A stretch of 56,908 bases of DNA from Olsenella profusa F0195. Lineage in GTDB: Bacteria > Actinomycetota > Coriobacteriia > Coriobacteriales > Atopobiaceae. Below are positions 35,201-44,067 of the stretch, in pieces (positions within the stretch are counted from its first letter, which is position 1; each line of letters starts with the position of its first letter). Under the pieces are notes generated by a model. The model was not told the origin of the DNA and searched no databases. It saw only the letters and a list, made by a program, of their open reading frames with translations. Position numbers and translations under genes: made by a program. The stretch is taken from positions 1 to 56,908 of the forward strand of contig NZ_AWEZ01000037.1 of the NCBI RefSeq assembly GCF_000468755.1, given 5' to 3'.

Positions 35201-38191
35201 TCAGCTAAGTAGGTACGAATAGGTGTTCCGCACTGCGACGATGGTCTTACGGACCGACTCGGGCAGGCCGCATGAGAGGTCGTCCACATCGAAGGTGCCC
35301 TCATCGGCATCCACTCGCACGAGCATACCGCCCTCGGCAGGCAGGAAGCCCTCGTTGGTGGAGTCGTCGAAGTCCTCGCGGCTCCAGAAGAGCGTGAGCT
35401 TGTCCTTGTACGGGCGACCCTCGGAGTACGGGCAGAACACGGCGCAGTTGCCGCACTCGTTGCACATGCCATCCACGTGGACAATCTGGCGCTCGCGCAT
35501 GCCGGGTACGCGGACGGCCACATTGGCACGGTTGGGGCAGACCTCGCAGCAGATCTCGCACACGGTTGCGCAGCCAAGGCAGCGCGTGTGGGCAAGCGAC
35601 TGGACGTCGGCCTCGAGGCTGCCACGCGACACAAGCGACGACTCGTAGCTGGGGCCAACGTTGGACTCCCCCATGCCATCAAAGGAGGCGCCGGAGATGG
35701 CACGCGTGACGGTCATGGCATCGGCGATGGCCTTGACCACGGTAGCGGGGCCGCGGCGCGCATCGCCTACGGCAAAGACGTGCGGCACGCTGGTCTCGAG
35801 GGAGTCGCTCACCACGGGGCGGCCCTTCCCGTCAAGATCGCAGCCCGTTGCCAGGTAAAGCCCCTGCTCGATACGCTCGCCAACGGCGGTGATGACCGCG
35901 GTGGCGGGCACGCTCACGGTCTCGCCCGTAGGCTCGGGGGCGCGACGACCAGAGGCGTCCGGCGCGCCAAGGCGCATGACCTCGCAGGTCAGCACGCCGT
36001 TGGCAAGGTCGCCGGGCGAGAGGAGCTCCATGAGCTCCACGCCGTCCTCGAGTGCCATGACGAGCTCTTCCTCGTCGGCGGGCATGTAGCGGCGGGTACG
36101 GCGATAGACCAGGCGCAGGTGCTCGACGCCGGGCACGCGCTTGGCGGCACGCGCCACGTCCATGGCCGTGTTGCCACCGCCAATGACCACGACGTCGGTG
36201 CCAAGCCGGCATTGCGCAGGATCGTCCCTGAAGTCACGGAGGAAGTCGATGGCGTCGAGCGCCTCGCCGCTGCGGAGCGCCGGACGGCCTGACGCCCAAG
36301 CTCCAATGGCCACCACGACATCGCTAAACCCCTGGTCGAGAAGGTCGCGCGCGTTGGTGACCCCGACACCCGTCTTGAACGTGGCGCCATAGGCCGAGCA
36401 GAGCTCCACGTCGTGGTCGATGGCCTCGTCAGAGATGCGGAAGCCCGGGATCACATGGCGCACGATGCCACCGAGCTCACCGGTGCGCTCGAACACGGTG
36501 ACGTCGGCGCCCGCGCGAGAGAGGAACGATGCCGCGGCAAGGCCGGCGGGACCGGCGCCCACAACGGCAACCTTGCGATTGTCCACGGTGCCACGCGGGG
36601 AGAGCGTGGGAAGCACCTCGGCCAGGCCCTTCTCGGCAGCCAGGAGCTTGAACTCGCGGATGTGCACGTGCTCCTCGTAGTAGTTGCGCATGCAGGAGTC
36701 GCCGCAGGTATGCGGGCAGATGGTGCCCGTCGTGAAGGGCAGGGCGTTGCGCTCGAGGATGATGCGGAGGGCGTCGGCATAGCGGCCCTCCCCACAGGCG
36801 CGCAGGTAGCCCGGGATGTCCTGCTCGATGGGGCAATCCTCGCGGCAGGGTGCCGTGAAGCAGTCGATGAGCGGCAGGTCGTGGCCCACGTGGCGCTCGG
36901 GCATGGGCTTGACGGGCTTACGGTAGCGGGGGTTGGTGAGGGCGTCGTCCACGATGGTGGAAACCTTGGCGAGGTCAACGCGCGAGAACGGGGCGTCATC
37001 GATGCCGGAGAGAGACTCGTCAACCTGGACCAGGCGCTGGTAGCCACCCGGCTTGAGCAGCGTTGTCGCCATGGTGACCGGCCAGATGCCGGCGTCGACG
37101 AGCGCGCGGACGTTCAGCGCGTCCGCGCCGCCGGAGAAGGAGATGCGCAGGTGGCCCTCGAACTCGTCGGCGATGCGCTTGGCAAGCGAGATGGTGAGCG
37201 GGTAGAGCGAGCGGCCGGACATGTACATCTCGTCGCTGGGAAGCTCAAAGCAGGTGACGTCAACGGGGAAGGTGTTGGTGAGCTTGACGCCAAACTCCAC
37301 GCCGCACTCGGCTGCCAGGGCGATAAGGCGCCGGAGCATGGGTACGGCATCTGCCCATTGCAGATCCTCGTTGAAGTGGTGCTCGTCGAAGACGATGTAA
37401 TCGAAGCCCAGCGAGTCCAGGGTCTTGCGGGCATACTCGTAGCCCAGAAGCGTGGGGTTGCACTTGATGTAGGTGTTCAGGCCCTTCTCGGCGATGAGGT
37501 GCGTCGCGATGCGCTCGATCTCTGCGGGCGGGCAACCGTGAAGCGTGGACTCGGTAACCGAGCGGGACACATGCGGCGAGATGGAGTCGACAAAGGCGGC
37601 GTCAACGTTCTGGAAGCGATCGAGGTTGGCCTTGGCCCAGGCAATGGCCTCCTGGAAGACGGGGGTGTCTGAGGCATCCTTCATGCTGTCGATGTAGGTG
37701 TCGACCTTCTCGCCCTTGATGCCCTCAAGGTCGTAGCCAACCGACATGTTGAAGACAAAGCCATCCGGGTCGCCCAAGTCGAACTCGCGCGCGAGGAGCT
37801 TGCAGGCAACCCAGGCCTTGACGTACTCATCAAAGGCATCGGGTACGGTGAGCTCGGTGGACCACTCGCAGTTGTAGCCCTCATCGGCTGCGAGGATGCA
37901 GGGCTTGTTCACGCAGGCGGAAAGTTCGGCACCATCCATCTTCTGGACGGTCTTGAGCTCGAAGAAGCGGGCACCGGTAACGTAGGAGGCGATGATGTTC
38001 TGGGCAAGCTGGGTGTTGGGGCCCGCCGCCGGCCCAACGGGCGACTCGACCCTCTCGCCAAAGATGGGACGGGCATGACCGCCGAGCTTGGCAAGGCGAG
38101 ACTCGCCAAAGACGGTTCCCTGGGCCTTCTTCTCGGTTAGGATCCAGTCCATGAGCTGGTCGAACGGAATGGGGCGCATGATGTCGCTCAT
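35201..38191 (-). CDS. ygfK: YgfK, FAD/Fe-S oxidoreductase of purine catabolism (putative selenate reductase subunit)
   Basis: A 996-residue protein: an N-terminal TIM-barrel, dihydroorotate-dehydrogenase/glutamate-synthase-like half (about 1-420), a GltD-like Fe-S helical domain with CREDCPIEQDIPGYL (about 443), an FAD/NAD(P) pair of Rossmann folds (VVGAGPAGLAAASFLS near 543, VVIGGGNTAMDVAR later) and a C-terminal 4Fe-4S region rich in CxxC motifs (CLGCATVCEICCEVCP, CNECGNCAVFCP; about 870-925). It is annotated in E. coli as a selenate reductase subunit, but genetics in gut anaerobes place it in uric acid use. ATG 38191 follows GGAGAGG. Confidence 0.94.
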   Translation of the reverse strand: MSDIMRPIPFDQLMDWILTEKKAQGTVFGESRLAKLGGHARPIFGERVESPVGPAAGPNTQLAQNIIASYVTGARFFELKTVQKMDGAELSACVNKPCILAADEGYNCEWSTELTVPDAFDEYVKAWVACKLLAREFDLGDPDGFVFNMSVGYDLEGIKGEKVDTYIDSMKDASDTPVFQEAIAWAKANLDRFQNVDAAFVDSISPHVSRSVTESTLHGCPPAEIERIATHLIAEKGLNTYIKCNPTLLGYEYARKTLDSLGFDYIVFDEHHFNEDLQWADAVPMLRRLIALAAECGVEFGVKLTNTFPVDVTCFELPSDEMYMSGRSLYPLTISLAKRIADEFEGHLRISFSGGADALNVRALVDAGIWPVTMATTLLKPGGYQRLVQVDESLSGIDDAPFSRVDLAKVSTIVDDALTNPRYRKPVKPMPERHVGHDLPLIDCFTAPCREDCPIEQDIPGYLRACGEGRYADALRIILERNALPFTTGTICPHTCGDSCMRNYYEEHVHIREFKLLAAEKGLAEVLPTLSPRGTVDNRKVAVVGAGPAGLAAASFLSRAGADVTVFERTGELGGIVRHVIPGFRISDEAIDHDVELCSAYGATFKTGVGVTNARDLLDQGFSDVVVAIGAWASGRPALRSGEALDAIDFLRDFRDDPAQCRLGTDVVVIGGGNTAMDVARAAKRVPGVEHLRLVYRRTRRYMPADEEELVMALEDGVELMELLSPGDLANGVLTCEVMRLGAPDASGRRAPEPTGETVSVPATAVITAVGERIEQGLYLATGCDLDGKGRPVVSDSLETSVPHVFAVGDARRGPATVVKAIADAMTVTRAISGASFDGMGESNVGPSYESSLVSRGSLEADVQSLAHTRCLGCATVCEICCEVCPNRANVAVRVPGMRERQIVHVDGMCNECGNCAVFCPYSEGRPYKDKLTLFWSREDFDDSTNEGFLPAEGGMLVRVDADEGTFDVDDLSCGLPESVRKTIVAVRNTYSYLLS

Positions 38192-38305
38192 TGCGATTCC
38201 TCTCCAGAAACGCATTTCCGTGGGGACGTGAGGCGCGCGCGGCGCCACGGGATCCGCGCACGTCATGGCAGTGGCGCCCGAAGGATGCCACTGCCGGAAA
38301 GACAC

Positions 38306-39661
38306 CTAGTACTCGCAGCCGTTAAGCTCTCCCCAGAGCCTCTTTGCCTGGTCGAGCACGAAGGCGTCGATCCTTTCCTTGTCAATGTCTGTGAACGTAT
38401 GGTCGCGGTAGACCACGCGGCCATTCGCGATGGTAGTACGGCAGTCGTGTCCCTCGACGCCAAAGAGGATGTGGCCATCGATGTTCTCCGCACCGATGGG
38501 CGTAGGCGCGGGGTAGTCGAACACGGCAACGTCCGCCGCGGCACCGGGCGTAAGCACGCCCAGGGGCTTGCCCTGCGGCTTGGTTGCAAAGTACACGTTC
38601 GCGACCTCGGCATTGTTCTTGAAGAGCATGGTCATGGCCTCACCCCAGGCCACGTTGGGCAGCGCGGAGTTGAGGCGCTGCAGCGGCACGAAGGCCTTGA
38701 GGGACTGAAGCATGTCGTGGGTGTAGGCATCGGTTCCCATGGTCACGGTGATGCCGCGCTTGAAGAACTCGAGCACCGGCGCGGTGCCCACGGCGTTGTT
38801 GGCATTGGACTGCGGGTTGTTGACGATCTTGGTATGGGTCTCGGCACATACGTCCATGTCGGCCGGGGTGATGTGGATGCAGTGGCCGAGCATGGTCTTC
38901 TCGCCCAGGATGCCATGGTCAAGGAGACGGTGGATCGAGGTGCAGCCGTGCCTCTGGGCGGAGTCATAGACGTCATCCATGCCCTCGCACACGTGGATGT
39001 GGAAGCCGGTGAGGCCGTTGTTGGCCTCTGCCATACGGTCGAGCGTCTCGTCCGACAGTGTGAAGAGGGCGTGCCCGCCGAACATGGCGGCAATCATGTC
39101 AGAGTCCTGGTTGGCAGCCCAGCGGGCAAAGTCGGCGTTCTCTTGGATGGACTCGGCGAGCTTCTCCTTGCCATCACGGTCTGAGACCTCGTAGCACAGG
39201 CAGGCACGCATGCCCATCTCCTGCGCGACGTCCTTGATGGCAAAGAGGGACCCGGGGATCTGGCAGAAGCTCGCGTGGTGGTCAAAGATGGTGGTCACGC
39301 CATTGCGGAACGACTCCATCATGGTCACGTATGCGCAGGCGCGCGTGCCCTCAAGTGTGAGGTGGCGATCGATGTTCCACCACTGCTGCTCGAGGTTCTC
39401 GAGGAAGTTGGTGGGATTGCACCCTCTGATGGCGAGGCCGCGCGCCAGTCCGGAATAGATATGGGTGTGGCAGTTGATGAGACCGGGCATGATGAGGCCG
39501 CCATGGGCGTCAATGAACGCGGCCGTGGGATAGGCGGCGTCCATCTCCGCACGCGTGCCAACGGCCACGATCTTGTCGCGGTCGATGACAACGGCACCGT
39601 CCTCGACGAAGGGCTTCTCGGGATCCCTGGTTACGACCCGACCGTTTCCAACAAGTAGCAT
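38306..39661 (-). CDS. ssnA: putative aminohydrolase SsnA
   Basis: A 451-residue amidohydrolase-superfamily enzyme. Metal ligands are in NCHTHIYSG (His65, His67), FHIHVCEG and GHCIHI, and the catalytic aspartate in TMGTDAYTHD. The length is near that of E. coli SsnA. It deaminates or opens a purine-derived ring; its exact substrate in this pathway is inferred from genetic linkage. ATG 39661 has AAGGAGGAG upstream. It is the first gene of the long minus-strand purine run, so the main promoter should lie in 39662-40314. Confidence 0.93.
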   Translation of the reverse strand: MLLVGNGRVVTRDPEKPFVEDGAVVIDRDKIVAVGTRAEMDAAYPTAAFIDAHGGLIMPGLINCHTHIYSGLARGLAIRGCNPTNFLENLEQQWWNIDRHLTLEGTRACAYVTMMESFRNGVTTIFDHHASFCQIPGSLFAIKDVAQEMGMRACLCYEVSDRDGKEKLAESIQENADFARWAANQDSDMIAAMFGGHALFTLSDETLDRMAEANNGLTGFHIHVCEGMDDVYDSAQRHGCTSIHRLLDHGILGEKTMLGHCIHITPADMDVCAETHTKIVNNPQSNANNAVGTAPVLEFFKRGITVTMGTDAYTHDMLQSLKAFVPLQRLNSALPNVAWGEAMTMLFKNNAEVANVYFATKPQGKPLGVLTPGAAADVAVFDYPAPTPIGAENIDGHILFGVEGHDCRTTIANGRVVYRDHTFTDIDKERIDAFVLDQAKRLWGELNGCEY

Positions 39662-40314
39662 AGGGCCTCTCCTCCTTGCCACATGCCGCAGATCAGCTAC
39701 GGCCCAACCTGTGTTCGCCGCGGCCCTCTCATGCCGTGACGGCCGGGCGTTACGCGAACGCGACTGCACCACATGGGCACCCGACTACCCAGTTGCAAAT
39801 GAAGCGCAGGTACAGGGCATTCCCCCCATGACCTCTCCCTGTGAATCACCCATCTGGCGATTCCTCGCACATCTTGTAATAGAACCTGACAAACATTTTG
39901 CTTCAAAATTGCGTCTACCGCATCGCGGTCTGTAAAACATCGGCGTACGGTCGATTGCCGGTGTGGGCGGTAACGTTATATTTTTCGATGTACAACGTGG
40001 GCTCAAAGCGTCCATCGCAAGACACGTTGCTTGGCTGAATCCAATTTCTAACTGGATTTGTTCTCGGCAATACGATGACGGCATTGGCACCGTCAAGCGG
40101 CGGTGCCAATGCCGCCCATCCTATCACGTGCGTCTTCCTCTTAGGTCTTTGTCAGATAATGGCTCGCCCTTACATTTCGTTAGGATTTAGGTGCTAGTAT
40201 GTGCTAGATGCTGACCTCCCCGTCCGTGCGTGACCGTACCTCACGGCTTGGTTCGACACGCCGAAAGGGTGCGCGGCCGATGGACGAGACTCGTCATGGA
40301 GGGATCAAGGACAT
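39662..40314. promoter_or_regulatory. divergent control region between ssnA and the YheO-like regulator
   Basis: About 650 bases without a credible gene, and AT-richer than the flanks between 39880 and 40060. It contains CAAACATTTTGCTTC at 39890-39904, matching the ygeY/modA palindrome at 12 of 15 bases; AATCCA/TGGATT arms near 40040; and a strong hairpin at 40080-40113. On the plus strand TAGTAT (about 40195-40200) is a possible -10 for the regulator gene. The layout, a regulator divergent from the operon, suggests that its product acts here. Confidence 0.5.
40080..40113. promoter_or_regulatory. 13-bp perfect hairpin between ssnA and regulator
   Basis: Arms GGCATTGGCACCG (40080-40092) and CGGTGCCAATGCC (40101-40113) pair perfectly around an 8-base loop. 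No T-run follows on either strand, so it is more likely an operator or mRNA leader structure than a terminator. Confidence 0.55.
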
Positions 40315-40965
40315 ATGAAGAAGTCAGAGGTCGAGTTCCTCTCTCGCCTTGCAAGGGGCATCGCTGCGCAGTTTGGAAGCAACTGCGAGGTTGTCGTCCA
40401 CGACCTTGAGGCCAAAGACCCTGACAGCACCATCGTGGCAATAGAGAACGGCCAGGTCTCGGGCAGAAAGCTCGGCGACGGCCCATCGAACGTGGTCCTC
40501 AAGGCCCTGAGCTCCGACCCCGATAGGCTCCAGGATCGCTTTGCCTACCACACACGTACCGAGGACGGACGCGAACTGCGGTCGAGCACGGTGTTCTTTC
40601 GCGATGAGACCGGCAAGCCGGTGGCCATCTTCGCCATCAACTATGACTCCACGCCCATCATGGCGCTCCAGAACATGCTCAAGGACTTCACCTCGCTTGC
40701 CAGTACTGCCTCGGACGAGCCAGACGTAATCCCCCACAACGTGAACGACCTTCTCGATGAGCTCATCGACCAGAGCGTGCGCGTGGTGGGCAAGCCCGTG
40801 GCACTCATGACCAGAGATGACAAGGTCAAGGCAATAGGCTTTCTCAACGATTCCGGCGCTTTTCTCATCACCAAGGCCGGGCAGAAGGTCTGCAACTGCT
40901 TTGGCATCTCAAAGTACACGCTGTACAGCTACATGGACGAGGCCAAGTCACACGAGAAGGAGTAG
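40315..40965 (+). CDS. YheO-like PAS/HTH transcriptional regulator
   Basis: A 216-residue regulator with an N-terminal YheO-like PAS domain (about 5-115; CEVVVHDLEAKD, PVAIFAINYD) and a C-terminal helix-turn-helix (about 165-212; AGQKVCNCFGISKYTLYSYM). Relatives sense small molecules and include regulators of amino acid metabolism. Standing divergently from ssnA, it is the best candidate for the controller of the purine run, and perhaps of the shared 15-bp site. ATG 40315 follows GAGGGATCAAGGA. Whether it activates or represses cannot be told. Confidence 0.85.
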   Translation: MKKSEVEFLSRLARGIAAQFGSNCEVVVHDLEAKDPDSTIVAIENGQVSGRKLGDGPSNVVLKALSSDPDRLQDRFAYHTRTEDGRELRSSTVFFRDETGKPVAIFAINYDSTPIMALQNMLKDFTSLASTASDEPDVIPHNVNDLLDELIDQSVRVVGKPVALMTRDDKVKAIGFLNDSGAFLITKAGQKVCNCFGISKYTLYSYMDEAKSHEKE

Positions 40966-40969
40966 ACGC

Positions 40970-41425
40970 ATGCGTGCGCAGCGCCGCACCGATGACGAGG
41001 CGACGGAGCTCACAGCACGGCTCATGGGTATGGAGAGCACGGATCCCGGAGCCCTTGAGGGCACCGTCGAGCAGTTTGTTCGCTCATGACTGAAGGGGCG
41101 TCGCAAGCAGGCGGTCAGCCTTGCCGGTACCGTACGCATCGAGGAGCTCGAGGCGCCACCTGATCGCCGTCGCGTTCGAGCGGTGGTCCCCGCCGCCGGG
41201 CCTAGCGATGTCGCATCTGCGCCAGCGGACCTCACGCTTCTCTGTCACATGGACACCGTCCGCGTTGGTGCAGGCTGGCGCGATGGCACGCCGGCCCTCT
41301 CGCCCACCCTGCGCGACGGCGAGCTCGTTGGCCGTGGCTCGTGCGACATGAAGGGTGGCCTGGCCTGCACACTGTTAGCGTTCTCGGACGCGCTTGCCGA
41401 GGTGGACACGCAACCAACGCTGTAA
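40970..41425 (+). pseudogene. truncated M20-family peptidase/deacylase with in-frame stop
   Basis: One frame starting at ATG 40970 reads as the first 150 or so residues of an M20 metallohydrolase: LTLLCHMDTVRVGAGW holds the His-x-Asp metal pair and ELVGRGSCDMKGGLA the bridging aspartate. A TGA at 41087-41089 interrupts the frame before these motifs, and TAA at 41423-41425 ends it well short of the roughly 400-residue family length, with no C-terminal half downstream. It is a dead fragment. It begins 4 bases after the regulator stop. Confidence 0.8.
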
Positions 41426-41486
41426 GGGGATGCCGGGCAAAAGATGCGCAGGCGGCGCAGCCAAGAAAAGCCAGGCCGCCTGCGTC

Positions 41487-42026
41487 CTAGTGCCCTTCTG
41501 CCGCGCAGTCCGCCTGCCCACCGCGCAGCATCTCGATCCCGTGCGCGATGGGCCCGATGACTGCGGAAACGTTCTCGATTGCGGCCTTGGGGCTCCCCGG
41601 CAGGTTCACCACAAGCGTGCGGTCCAGGATGCCAGCCACCTCGCGCGAGAGGCAGGCATGCGGCGTGATGGCCATCGAGGCAGCACGCATGGCCTCGGGG
41701 ATCCCTGGCGCCATGCGCGTGCACACGGCCGCGGTCGCCTCGGGCGTCACGTCGCGTGGCGAGAGGCCCGTGCCACCCGTGGTGAGGACGAGCGCCGCGT
41801 CCCGCTCTGCCGCCGCCCTGATAGCCGCCTCTATCTGTGGCTGCTCATCGGGCACCACGCGCGTTGCCACCACGCGGTAGCCCCTCTCGCCGAGAAGCGC
41901 TACGAGCGCCGGCCCAGAGGCGTCCTCGCGCTCTTTGCGCGAGCAGCGGTCGCTCACAGTAATCACAACTGCCGTGTAGGCCTCACTTGCTGTAGCCTGC
42001 TGCTTGTCTGTCTCGCCATGGCTCAT
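41487..42026 (-). CDS. mog: MogA/MoaB-family molybdopterin adenylyltransferase
   Basis: A 179-residue protein of the MoCF-binding family that adenylylates molybdopterin before molybdenum insertion. It has ITVSDRCSRKEREDASGP, LTTGGTGLSPRDVTPEA and LVVNLPGSPKAAIEN. ATG 42026 follows TAGGAG with a short spacer; the upstream MoeA-like gene ends 5 bases before it. It is the last gene of the molybdenum operon. A decayed relative lies at 19427-19870. Some MoaB proteins share these motifs, so Mog versus MoaB is not certain. Confidence 0.9.
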   Translation of the reverse strand: MSHGETDKQQATASEAYTAVVITVSDRCSRKEREDASGPALVALLGERGYRVVATRVVPDEQPQIEAAIRAAAERDAALVLTTGGTGLSPRDVTPEATAAVCTRMAPGIPEAMRAASMAITPHACLSREVAGILDRTLVVNLPGSPKAAIENVSAVIGPIAHGIEMLRGGQADCAAEGH

Positions 42027-42031
42027 GGCTC

Positions 42032-43105
42032 CTACTTTCCAAACGGGCACACGGGGAAGGTGCAGGGCTCGCAGCGCAGGCACAGGCCGCCCTCGCCCAG
42101 TTGCACAACGTCGCGACGACGCACTTCCACACCGGCCGCAATGCGAGGCAGCACCAGGTCAAAGACCGTAGCAGCACTGTACATGACGCAGCCTGGCAGA
42201 CCCACCACGGGCACCGCGCGCGGCTCGCCAGCAGCATCGCTCTCGTCAAAGTAGCCCACGAGAAGCATCGCGCCCGGCAGGACCGGCGCGCCATAGGTCA
42301 CGATGCGCGCACCCGCACGCTTGATGGCGCCGGGGGTGTTGTCATCCGGGTCAACGCTCATGCCACCCGTGCACACAACCATGTCGACCCCGGTCTCTCG
42401 CGCCTCGCCTATGGCCGCCACCAGCGCGTCCACATCGTCGCCGGGCGTGGCGTGCCAGGTCGTCTTGATGCCGTAGCGTGCGAGCTTGGCCTCCACCACA
42501 GGGGTGAAGCGGTCCTCGATAAGGCCCTTGGCCACCTCGGATCCCGTGGCGATAATGGCCGCCGTCCCCAGGCGCCACGGCTCCACGCGCATGAGCGGGC
42601 CCATCTTCTCGATGTCTGCCGCGCGCTCTGCCACCTCGACCACAGACTCCCTCACGACCAGCGGGACCACGCGTGTGCCAGCAAGGTCGTCGCCTGCGGA
42701 TACGGCAAAGCCGCCCTTGCGCGTGGCGATCATGACCTCCTCGCAGCCGTTTACGGCCACAAGCCGCTCCGAGTCGGCGAGGTAGACACCGTCGTGCGCG
42801 GCCTTGATGCCGATCTTGCCCTCGCGAGGCTCGCCCGACGCCACGCAGCCCGGGCCCAGGCAGAGCGCGGCCAGACGGCGGGCGGCGTCGTCCTCGTGGA
42901 GCATGCCGGATCCGGCCTCCCACACGTAGAGGTGCTCCTTGCCCATGGAGAGCAGCACCGGCACATCCTCGGCCGTGACCACGTGGCCCTTCTTGAAGCG
43001 AGGTCCCTTGTAGCGCGGCGAGCCCCTGCCGTCACCGGGCAGAATCTGGGTCATGTCGTGGCACAGCACGTGCCCGATGGCGTCCTCGGTCTTAACAAGC
43101 CTCAT
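42032..43105 (-). CDS. MoeA-like molybdopterin-binding protein with Cys-rich tail
   Basis: A 357-residue protein whose C-terminal half holds the MoeA/Mog-type domain ([45 protein letters not shown]). The N-terminal part is shorter than in classical MoeA. The C-terminus carries cysteines in [16 protein letters not shown], unusual for MoeA and suited to metal binding. It probably inserts molybdate into adenylylated molybdopterin, or serves the hydroxylase specifically. Its ATG overlaps the stop of the moaC/MOSC gene by 4 bases, and mog follows. Confidence 0.87.
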   Translation of the reverse strand: MRLVKTEDAIGHVLCHDMTQILPGDGRGSPRYKGPRFKKGHVVTAEDVPVLLSMGKEHLYVWEAGSGMLHEDDAARRLAALCLGPGCVASGEPREGKIGIKAAHDGVYLADSERLVAVNGCEEVMIATRKGGFAVSAGDDLAGTRVVPLVVRESVVEVAERAADIEKMGPLMRVEPWRLGTAAIIATGSEVAKGLIEDRFTPVVEAKLARYGIKTTWHATPGDDVDALVAAIGEARETGVDMVVCTGGMSVDPDDNTPGAIKRAGARIVTYGAPVLPGAMLLVGYFDESDAAGEPRAVPVVGLPGCVMYSAATVFDLVLPRIAAGVEVRRRDVVQLGEGGLCLRCEPCTFPVCPFGK

Positions 43106-44064
43106 GCCAGCTCGCCCTCTCCCATCACGCGAACCTCGTCACCGGCGCGCACGGCTCCACCGCGCGTCACCACGCAGAAGACGCCGTCGGTGGGCATCAC
43201 GCACATGCCCGTAAGGCGCCGTATCTCGCAATCGTTGTGGCAGGCCTTGCCGATCTGCGTCACCACCATGCGGGCGGGGCCCACGGCAAGCGTGGTGCCC
43301 ACGGGCAGGCTCTTGACGTCGATCCCCTGCGTGAGCACGTTCTCGGCAAAGTCCCCCGGCGCAAGCTCGATGCCCTTGGCGCGCATGAGGTCCACGGACT
43401 CGTTGGCGAGAAGGCTCACCTGGCGGTGCCAGCCGCCAGCGTGAGCGTCGCCCTCGATACCCTTGCCCACCTTGAGCTCGATAGCGTCAACGGCCTGCTT
43501 GCGCGTGCCCTTCTTCTCGGATATGCAGGTGGCAACCACGGTGCCGTGTAGCAGAGACGCCGTGTCAGCCTCCGTTGCTGCCGCGGGATCGTCGCCCGCG
43601 GCCCGCACGAAGTGCCCGGATTTGCCGCCGTCCTTCTCAAGCAGGCGCACCCCGGTGATGACCATGTCGCGCTGGTGCGCCTTGCACATGTCGTAGATCG
43701 TGAGACCCGTGACCGAGGCGGCCGTGAGCGCCTCCATCTCGACGCCCGTCTCGCCACAGCAGCGCGTGGTTGCCGTGAAGGCGATGCCGCCCTTCTCGTA
43801 TGAGAACGACACGTCGACGCCCGTGAGCTGGATGGGGTGGCACATGGGCACCAGCTCCCAGCAGCGCTTTGCGGCCATGATGCCCGCCACCTGTGCCACG
43901 GCGAGCACGTCACCCTTGCTGATGCCGCCTGTGCGCACCAGCTCCAGCGTATCGGGCCGCATGAGGACCCTGCCCGCTGCGCGGGCGACCCTCTGCGTCT
44001 TTGGCTTGGCGGACACGTCCACCATGCGGGCGCGTCCCTCCCCGTCGAAGTGCGTGAGCCCCAT
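43102..44064 (-). CDS. moaC: MoaC-MOSC fusion protein
   Basis: A 320-residue protein with two domains. Residues about 1-160 are MoaC, cyclic pyranopterin monophosphate synthase ([48 protein letters not shown]). Residues about 175-320 are a MOSC domain ([31 protein letters not shown]), related to molybdenum cofactor sulfurases. It would make the pterin precursor and perhaps act on the finished cofactor. The start lies 3 bases after the moaA stop, and the stop overlaps the moeA-like start, so the operon is tight. Confidence 0.92.
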   Translation of the reverse strand: MGLTHFDGEGRARMVDVSAKPKTQRVARAAGRVLMRPDTLELVRTGGISKGDVLAVAQVAGIMAAKRCWELVPMCHPIQLTGVDVSFSYEKGGIAFTATTRCCGETGVEMEALTAASVTGLTIYDMCKAHQRDMVITGVRLLEKDGGKSGHFVRAAGDDPAAATEADTASLLHGTVVATCISEKKGTRKQAVDAIELKVGKGIEGDAHAGGWHRQVSLLANESVDLMRAKGIELAPGDFAENVLTQGIDVKSLPVGTTLAVGPARMVVTQIGKACHNDCEIRRLTGMCVMPTDGVFCVVTRGGAVRAGDEVRVMGEGELA

Positions 44065-44067
44065 GGC

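Noticed and set aside
39785-40096. 103-codon minus-strand open frame in the ssnA/regulator gap
   Set aside because: No ribosome binding site or recognisable protein, and it overlaps candidate regulatory sites.
41087-41089. TGA as a possible selenocysteine codon in the M20 fragment
   Set aside because: The position is outside the catalytic motifs, M20 enzymes are not selenoproteins, the gene is truncated anyway, and no selenocysteine machinery is seen. A nonsense mutation is simpler.
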